Shown one piece after another: positions 58,860 through 64,000 of a stretch of 64,000 bases of DNA. The stretch comes from an uncultured Fluviicola sp. Lineage in GTDB: Bacteria; Bacteroidota; Bacteroidia; Flavobacteriales_D; Crocinitomicaceae. Below the pieces are notes generated by a model that did no database searches, was not told where the DNA came from, and saw only the letters and a program-made list of their open reading frames with translations. Numbering within the stretch: position 1 is the stretch's first letter; every line of letters begins with the position of its first letter. Location: the NCBI RefSeq assembly GCF_902168135.1, contig NZ_CABHOL010000008.1, forward strand, positions 1-64,000, read 5' to 3'. The position numbers were made by a program, and so were the translations under genes.

Positions 58860-59335
58860 CAAAAAAGATCCTTCAAATGCGGTCCCATTTCCACCTCGAT
58901 ATCCTTTCGAAGTTCCATGAGGCGTTTAGCATATTGTTGCAGCTGCATTTCGCGTTCGGTATTCGGAATCCATTGATTCGTTGGTTTCGGATTCCCCTGT
59001 TCATCCACAGAAACGAAAACGATCACGCAATGGGTCGTCTTTTCGAATTTGGCTTCGCTCATTTTGCGGGAAAAAACATCCACACCGATATGAATACTCG
59101 ATTTTCCGGTATAAATGACGCGCGCCTGGATCTTCACCAAACTCCCGATATGAATGGGTTTAAAAAATCGGATACCACCTACGTAAACTGTTACACAGTA
59201 ACCTTCCGACCAGGTTGAAGCGCAGGCATATGCAGCCTGGTCGATCCATTTCATTACCGCTCCACCGTGAACCTTTCCTCCAAAATTCACATCCGTAGGC
59301 TCACTTACGAACTGAAAAGTAATTTTATCTTGCAT
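58859..59335 (-). CDS. acyl-CoA thioesterase (hotdog fold)
   Basis: 158 residues. NFGGKVHGGAVMKWIDQAAYACAS (about 18-41) is the conserved hotdog motif with the catalytic Asp; the helix and GGIRFFKPIHIGSLVKIQARV follow as in YciA/BACH-type acyl-CoA thioesterases, which free fatty acids from coenzyme A. The C-terminal part (about 120-158) is helical and charged. The start is at MQDKITFQF; the longer frame adds 15 residues. Confidence 0.87.
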   Translation of the reverse strand: MQDKITFQFVSEPTDVNFGGKVHGGAVMKWIDQAAYACASTWSEGYCVTVYVGGIRFFKPIHIGSLVKIQARVIYTGKSSIHIGVDVFSRKMSEAKFEKTTHCVIVFVSVDEQGNPKPTNQWIPNTEREMQLQQYAKRLMELRKDIEVEMGPHLKDLF

Positions 59336-59502
59336 AGGGAGCGAAAATAAAGGAATAGTTTGTTTTAATTGAATTATCAATTAATTTTGTTTGTTTTTCA
59401 ACAAAAATACAACCTTTTGATTTTTTTTTCGTTCAAACCATACTGAAAACTAATGCTTCGAAGATAATTCGATTTAGCAATCCTGTTATTCGCAAACGAG
59501 CA

Positions 59503-59534
59503 TTGCAGATTTGTTAGAAAAATAACTATCTTCG
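59503..59534 (+). promoter_or_regulatory. promoter (TTG, 21 bp, TATCTTCG) of the giant repeat gene
   Basis: TTG at 59503-59505 and TATCTTCG at 59527-59534 differ from the consensus by one base and fit the spacing. The ATG lies 45 bases downstream. The rest of 59336-59578 shows nothing else. Confidence 0.45.
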
Positions 59535-59578
59535 TCTGGTAGAAACTAATACACTTCCGTTACCTTGACTAAACGTAT

Positions 59579-62500
59579 ATGAAAAAACTACTTATTCTCC
59601 TATCATTCTCCATGATAGCTCTTACGAATTGGTCCCAGGTCTCCAACGCCTGTTTCAGTTCGAGGAATGATATTTCCATTCGTAAAACCTTTACCGCAAG
59701 CCGCGGAATGGTCAAAGGCGACTTTGACAGTGATGGGGTACTGGACATTGTCAGCTCCAATTATGTTACATCAGGATCAGCAACCAACCGATTTTCCTTT
59801 CAGAAAGGATTAGGAAACGGAAAATTTGGTCCTTCGGTTGGTTATGGAACTACTGGTCTGCAAACACAAGACATTCGAAGTGCTGATTTCAATAATGACG
59901 GGAATCTGGATATAGCTTATATTAATTTAACCGGAATTTATATCTGGCACGGTCAGGGAAATGGGGTTTTCGACAGTATTACCACCCTTACTTTCACTAA
60001 TGGAAAATATATGGCTGTCGGAGATTTTAACGAAGACGGTGCGATGGACATTGTTGCTACTATAAGCAATGCTCAATTTACGTTGTTTGCCGGAACTCTT
60101 GGAAATCCAACATTATTCAATTCTACGGCATTTAACATAACTGGGACTATCGTAAACATGGAGGTCGCTGACATGAATGGAGACAACCATTTAGACGTGG
60201 TTTCTTATACTGGAAGTGGTGTTTATGTTTCTCGAAATAACAATGGCAGTTTAGGCAATTTCTTTACCGGAGCAAATGTTTCTACGGGTACTTCGAACGG
60301 GGCAGATCTCACCTTGTGTGATATTGACAATGACAGTGATATTGACGTCATAACTACAAACAAAAACACTGCCAATAGCATTTGTGTACTGAAAAACAAC
60401 GGTTCCGGAACACTTACTCTAAATGCTACTTACCCGACAGAATTGGGTCCGGAGGGGATTGACAACTTTGATATTAACCAGGATGGATTTAAAGATATTG
60501 TAGTAGCAAATATGGGAGCGAGTACTGTTTCCATTTTCTTTGGAAGTGCCGGGGGTGTATTGAGCCTATATCAGGCCGTTCAGGCACCCGGGAATCCTAA
60601 GACTGTAGTCGTTGGGAATTTTACATCTGATAGTTATCCTGATATTGTGTCTTTACAAACTTCGGGGGCATATTTCAATTCTTTTGTTGGGAACTCAACA
60701 AATAATTACCTTCAAACAAACCTAATTGATGTAGGAGTTTCTCCTAGTTCGGCTTTTGCAGCTGACTTCAATGGAGATGGGAATCAGGATGTTGCAATTA
60801 CACAAGCCGGAGCAAATAATGCCCAGATTTATTTGGGCAACGGATCAGGAGGCTTCACCGCAGGAGCTATCTTAGCTACGGGTACAACACCATCTTACAT
60901 TACCGGGGCAGATTTAGACAATTCCGGTTCGATGGACTTGGTAGTTGTCAATAACGCAAGCAGCAATATTTCTGTTTTTTATGGAACCGGAAGCGGGACT
61001 TTTTCTGCTGGTACAACCTATGCAGTAGGTACTACTCCGGTACAGGCTAAAATCGGTCATTTGAACGGAGATGCTTTTGCCGACATTGTAGTAACCAATT
61101 CAGGCAGTACCAATTTTTCTGCCTTACTGGCAAGTGGAGCAACTTCCTTCAATGCTGCTGTGAATTACACTACAAATGCCACCCCTTATCCAATACTGAT
61201 TACCGATTACGACCTGGATGGATTCAATGACGTTATTGTTGGACATAATGCCAGCTCCAATTCACAACTTTTAAAGTTTAAAGGAAATGGGACCGGAAGT
61301 TTTACAGCCAATGGTAACATTGGGGTTGCTACGGCAACTTATCCATTAACAACTTCTTTAGAAGCTGCAGATTTGGATGGAGATGGAGACAGTGATATCA
61401 TTGTGGGAAGAAGTGGTGAAGTTGGTAAAATCTTTAACCCGGCAGTTACTACAGGAAGTATGGCAACAAATACAACTTCTATTATTAACACAACACCGGG
61501 ATCAGGCAATGTTGTTGGTCTAAAAATCGTAGACGTTAACAATGACGGAAAATTGGATGTCATGGCTGTTTACAACAATGGTGGAGGTACACTTTGTGGT
61601 GCACTTGCCGCCAGTGTAGCAACAAATTTCGGTACTAATACATCATACGTATTGACTCAACCAACCACTGGATTTGCTTCTGAAACAGACGCTTCCGGGT
61701 TGGCTGTAGCAGATTTCAACAACGACGGAAGGGTTGATGCAATTATTCCGAACAAAGGATCAAACAGTTTTACCCTTCACTTAAATACCACTCCGGTGAT
61801 TACTGCGGGCGGGCCAACGAGTTTTTGTAACGGGAACAGTGTAACGCTTACTTCTACAGCGGCTTCCCAATGGTATGACTGGGACCCGAACCATGAAACT
61901 ACTCAGGCAATTTCGGCATCTGCAACAGGGCCTTACTATGTGGTAACGTCTTCTTCCTGGAGTGACTGGTGCCAGGCAAAATCAGATACCATTACAGTAA
62001 CTGCAACTCCCGGCCCTTCTGCACCAACGGTTACTGCAGGTGGATCGACCACCTTCTGTTCCGGCGGAAGTGTTGTATTGACTTCTTCACAGGCTACAGG
62101 AAACCAGTGGTACAAGGACGGAATTCTTATTACCGGTGCTGTTAACCAAAACTATACAGCTACAACTCCGGGAGTATATACTGTAACTTATACAAGCGGC
62201 GGATGTACTTCGGATCAGTCAAGCGGTATCACAGTAACTGCAAGCGAAACTCCCGTAATTACTGCGGATGGACCAACCACTTTCTGTACGGGCGGGTCCG
62301 TTGTTTTGACTTCCAGTGTAACTTCCAATCTTTTGTGGTCAAACGGGGCCACTACCCCATCTATTACTGTCACAACTTCCGGAAGTTATTCCGTACAAAA
62401 TATTGTGGGTGGATGTCCCACGCTTACTTCGAATACCATCACGGTTACGGTTGCATCTTCATTAAGTACACCGACTATTTCACCTGCCGGACCGATAACT

Positions 62501-64000
62501 CTTTGTCCAAGCGGATCTGTTACGCTTACGTCATCTTCGCCAACCAACAACATTTGGTCTAATGGTGCAACAACACAATCCATTACGGTGAATACAGCCG
62601 GATCTTATTTCGTTCATTTGGACAACGGTTCCTGTACTTCCGGAAATTCTGCGACAGTTAACGTAACAAACGGATCTACCCCTGCTACTCCAACTATTAC
62701 CGCAGGAGGTCCAACAACATTTTGTGCCGGAGGTTCGGTAACATTAACTTCCAGTTCAGGAAGCTCTTACTTGTGGTCTACTGGTGCTACAACACAATCA
62801 ATTAACGTAACAACTGCAGGTTCTTACACCGTACAAGTTGCGAGCCCGGCGGGATGTCAAAGTGCTTCAAGTGCTCCAACAGTAGTTACAGTCAATACAC
62901 CTCCTTCAGCACCAACAATCACTGCTGGCGGTCCGACAACTTTCTGCGCAGGCGGGTCTGTAACATTGACTTCCAGTGCCGGAAATTCTTATTTATGGTC
63001 TAATGGAGCAACTACTGCTTCTATCAACGTTACAGCAGCAGGTTCTTATACGGTTCAAATTACAGATGCGAACGGATGTCAAAGTACGGCAAGTGCGCCA
63101 ACTGTAGTAACTGTAAATGCTCTGCCGACAGCACCAACGATTACAGCCGGTGGCCCCACTACTTTCTGTGCAGGCGGGTCAGTGACATTGACTTCAAGTG
63201 CAGGAAACTCTTATTTGTGGTCTAATGGAGCAACTACTGCTTCTATCAACGTTACAACGGCAGGTTCTTATACGGTTCAAATTACAGATGCGAACGGATG
63301 TCAAAGTACGGCAAGTGCGCCAACTGTGGTAACCGTAAATGCCGTACCAGCCGTACCAACGATTACAGCTGGCGGTCCGACAACTTTCTGCGCAGGCGGG
63401 TCGGTTACATTGACTTCAAGTGCCGGTAATTCTTATTTATGGTCTAACGGCGCTACAACAGCTTCTATCAGCGTAACAACTTCCGGTTCTTACACCGTTC
63501 AAATTACAGATGCGAACGGATGTCAAAGCACAGCAAGCGCTCCAACTGTTATAACTGTCAACCCTGCTCCTGCTGCACCGACAATCACAGCCGGTGGCCC
63601 GACAACTTTCTGTGCGGGTGGATCAGTTACATTAACTTCAAGTGCAGGAAATTCTTATTTATGGTCGACAGGAGCTACAACTGCTTCCATTAACGTTACC
63701 ACTTCCGGTTCTTATACCGTTCAAATTACAGATGCTAACGGGTGTCAAAGCACGGCTAGCACATCAACTGTGGTAACCGTAAATGCCTTACCGGCCGTAC
63801 CAACTATTACTGCAGGCGGACCAACAACTTTCTGTAACGGAAATTCAGTAACATTGACTTCAAGCACGGGTAACTCTTATTTATGGTCAACCGGTGCTAC
63901 ATCAGCTTCTATTAATGTAATAACTTCCGGTTCTTACACCGTTCAAGTGACCAATGCAGCCGGATGTCAGAGTACAGCGAGTACTCCAACAGTGGTTACT
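59579..64000 (+). CDS. giant secreted FG-GAP/Ig-like repeat protein, 3' end outside window
   Basis: From ATG 59579 the frame stays open to the window end (1474 codons, no stop), so the gene is truncated by the edge. Signal peptide about 1-20. Residues about 40-735 carry FG-GAP/VCBS repeats with calcium-type loops (DFDSDGVLDIV, DFNNDGNLDIAY, DFNGDGNQDVAI, DLDGDGDSDIIV), likely a beta-propeller. From residue about 739 follow Ig-like repeats of 73-77 residues, each starting TITAGGPTTFCAGGSVTLTS and ending with NGCQS. The two cysteines may form a disulphide. It is probably a T9SS-exported adhesin; the sorting domain would lie beyond the window. Confidence 0.85.
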   Translation, partial: MKKLLILLSFSMIALTNWSQVSNACFSSRNDISIRKTFTASRGMVKGDFDSDGVLDIVSSNYVTSGSATNRFSFQKGLGNGKFGPSVGYGTTGLQTQDIRSADFNNDGNLDIAYINLTGIYIWHGQGNGVFDSITTLTFTNGKYMAVGDFNEDGAMDIVATISNAQFTLFAGTLGNPTLFNSTAFNITGTIVNMEVADMNGDNHLDVVSYTGSGVYVSRNNNGSLGNFFTGANVSTGTSNGADLTLCDIDNDSDIDVITTNKNTANSICVLKNNGSGTLTLNATYPTELGPEGIDNFDINQDGFKDIVVANMGASTVSIFFGSAGGVLSLYQAVQAPGNPKTVVVGNFTSDSYPDIVSLQTSGAYFNSFVGNSTNNYLQTNLIDVGVSPSSAFAADFNGDGNQDVAITQAGANNAQIYLGNGSGGFTAGAILATGTTPSYITGADLDNSGSMDLVVVNNASSNISVFYGTGSGTFSAGTTYAVGTTPVQAKIGHLNGDAFADIVVTNSGSTNFSALLASGATSFNAAVNYTTNATPYPILITDYDLDGFNDVIVGHNASSNSQLLKFKGNGTGSFTANGNIGVATATYPLTTSLEAADLDGDGDSDIIVGRSGEVGKIFNPAVTTGSMATNTTSIINTTPGSGNVVGLKIVDVNNDGKLDVMAVYNNGGGTLCGALAASVATNFGTNTSYVLTQPTTGFASETDASGLAVADFNNDGRVDAIIPNKGSNSFTLHLNTTPVITAGGPTSFCNGNSVTLTSTAASQWYDWDPNHETTQAISASATGPYYVVTSSSWSDWCQAKSDTITVTATPGPSAPTVTAGGSTTFCSGGSVVLTSSQATGNQWYKDGILITGAVNQNYTATTPGVYTVTYTSGGCTSDQSSGITVTASETPVITADGPTTFCTGGSVVLTSSVTSNLLWSNGATTPSITVTTSGSYSVQNIVGGCPTLTSNTITVTVASSLSTPTISPAGPITLCPSGSVTLTSSSPTNNIWSNGATTQSITVNTAGSYFVHLDNGSCTSGNSATVNVTNGSTPATPTITAGGPTTFCAGGSVTLTSSSGSSYLWSTGATTQSINVTTAGSYTVQVASPAGCQSASSAPTVVTVNTPPSAPTITAGGPTTFCAGGSVTLTSSAGNSYLWSNGATTASINVTAAGSYTVQITDANGCQSTASAPTVVTVNALPTAPTITAGGPTTFCAGGSVTLTSSAGNSYLWSNGATTASINVTTAGSYTVQITDANGCQSTASAPTVVTVNAVPAVPTITAGGPTTFCAGGSVTLTSSAGNSYLWSNGATTASISVTTSGSYTVQITDANGCQSTASAPTVITVNPAPAAPTITAGGPTTFCAGGSVTLTSSAGNSYLWSTGATTASINVTTSGSYTVQITDANGCQSTASTSTVVTVNALPAVPTITAGGPTTFCNGNSVTLTSSTGNSYLWSTGATSASINVITSGSYTVQVTNAAGCQSTASTPTVVT
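61796..64000 (+). repeat. tandem array of Ig-like repeats with 222-bp period
   Basis: Unit starts at 61796, 62027, 62255, 62474, 62693, 62915, 63137, 63359, 63581 and 63803. Spacing is 231, 228, 219 and 219 bp in the early part, then exactly 222 bp (74 codons) five times. Neighbouring late units share long identical stretches, so the array grew recently toward the 3' side and continues past the window. Confidence 0.9.

Noticed and set aside
62203-62562. 119-residue open frame inside the repeat region
   Set aside because: It is an out-of-frame shadow of the giant repeat gene, whose own frame has no stop to the window end.
61796-64000. Regular repeats suggestive of a CRISPR array
   Set aside because: Period is 222 bp, in frame and coding for Ig-like units; no short repeat with unique spacers and no cas genes.

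Overview
The window is chromosomal DNA of a Bacteroidota bacterium, most likely a flavobacterium of the Fluviicola/Crocinitomicaceae type. This rests on PorP/SprF proteins of the type IX secretion system (T9SS), T9SS type A and type B C-terminal sorting domains, PorE-like OmpA proteins, promoters of the TAnnTTTG type, few Shine-Dalgarno sequences, and AT-rich intergenic palindromes. The genus is an inference from gene content.

Layout. 0-7.4 kb: ABC-F ATPase, a DUF6150 repeat gene cut by an in-frame TAA, methyltransferases, a PorE-like OmpA protein and a rhodanese-like lipoprotein. 7.4-18.7 kb: a minus-strand surface operon with two giant type B adhesins, each followed by a PorP/SprF protein, and one PorE-like OmpA protein at the end. 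18.8-22.3 kb: a SPOUT methyltransferase, a zinc deacylase, RimK and a RimB-like protease, divergent from rplS (L19). 22.3-28.8 kb: MepA-like endopeptidase, M28 peptidase with a Kazal inhibitor, NTF2-like protein, GNAT acetyltransferase, nitrilase, two small MCE-domain lipoproteins and an aldehyde dehydrogenase. 28.9-31.9 kb: a stress-type cluster (acidic disordered protein, AraC regulator, a 50-residue DUF5670-like membrane peptide, a coiled-coil lipoprotein, an N/Q-rich CsbD-like protein). 32-39 kb: thioredoxin-like protein, hemerythrin-like protein, vWA protein, a small beta-barrel candidate and an ABC-2 transporter with a LolA-like protein. 39-49 kb: a T9SS type A secreted protein and two TPR histidine kinase/response regulator pairs (NarL type and LytTR type). 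49-52.5 kb: a candidate small RNA, a broken small lipoprotein gene, tRNA-Lys(TTT) and an AT-rich patch with a CPBP protease and a WapI-like protein. 52.5-58.2 kb: a GH64-like and an AidA/PixA-like protein, both without signal peptide, followed on the plus strand by a membrane protein and another NarL-type two-component pair. 59.6 kb to the edge: a giant secreted protein with FG-GAP repeats and a regular 222-bp Ig-like repeat array, cut by the window end.

The most unusual signal is a roughly 75-bp leader present twice, exactly 17 nt before the start codons of the AidA/PixA-like and GH64-like genes. It has conserved hairpins and a possible pseudoknot, and could be a cis-regulatory RNA or operator. 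Other points of interest are a promoter-hairpin-terminator unit at 49.2 kb with no open reading frame, two genes interrupted by in-frame TAA codons, three families of intergenic palindromes, and inverted copies of the tRNA-Lys terminator hairpin flanking the AT-rich patch. All family assignments were made by eye from motifs and architecture, without database searches.
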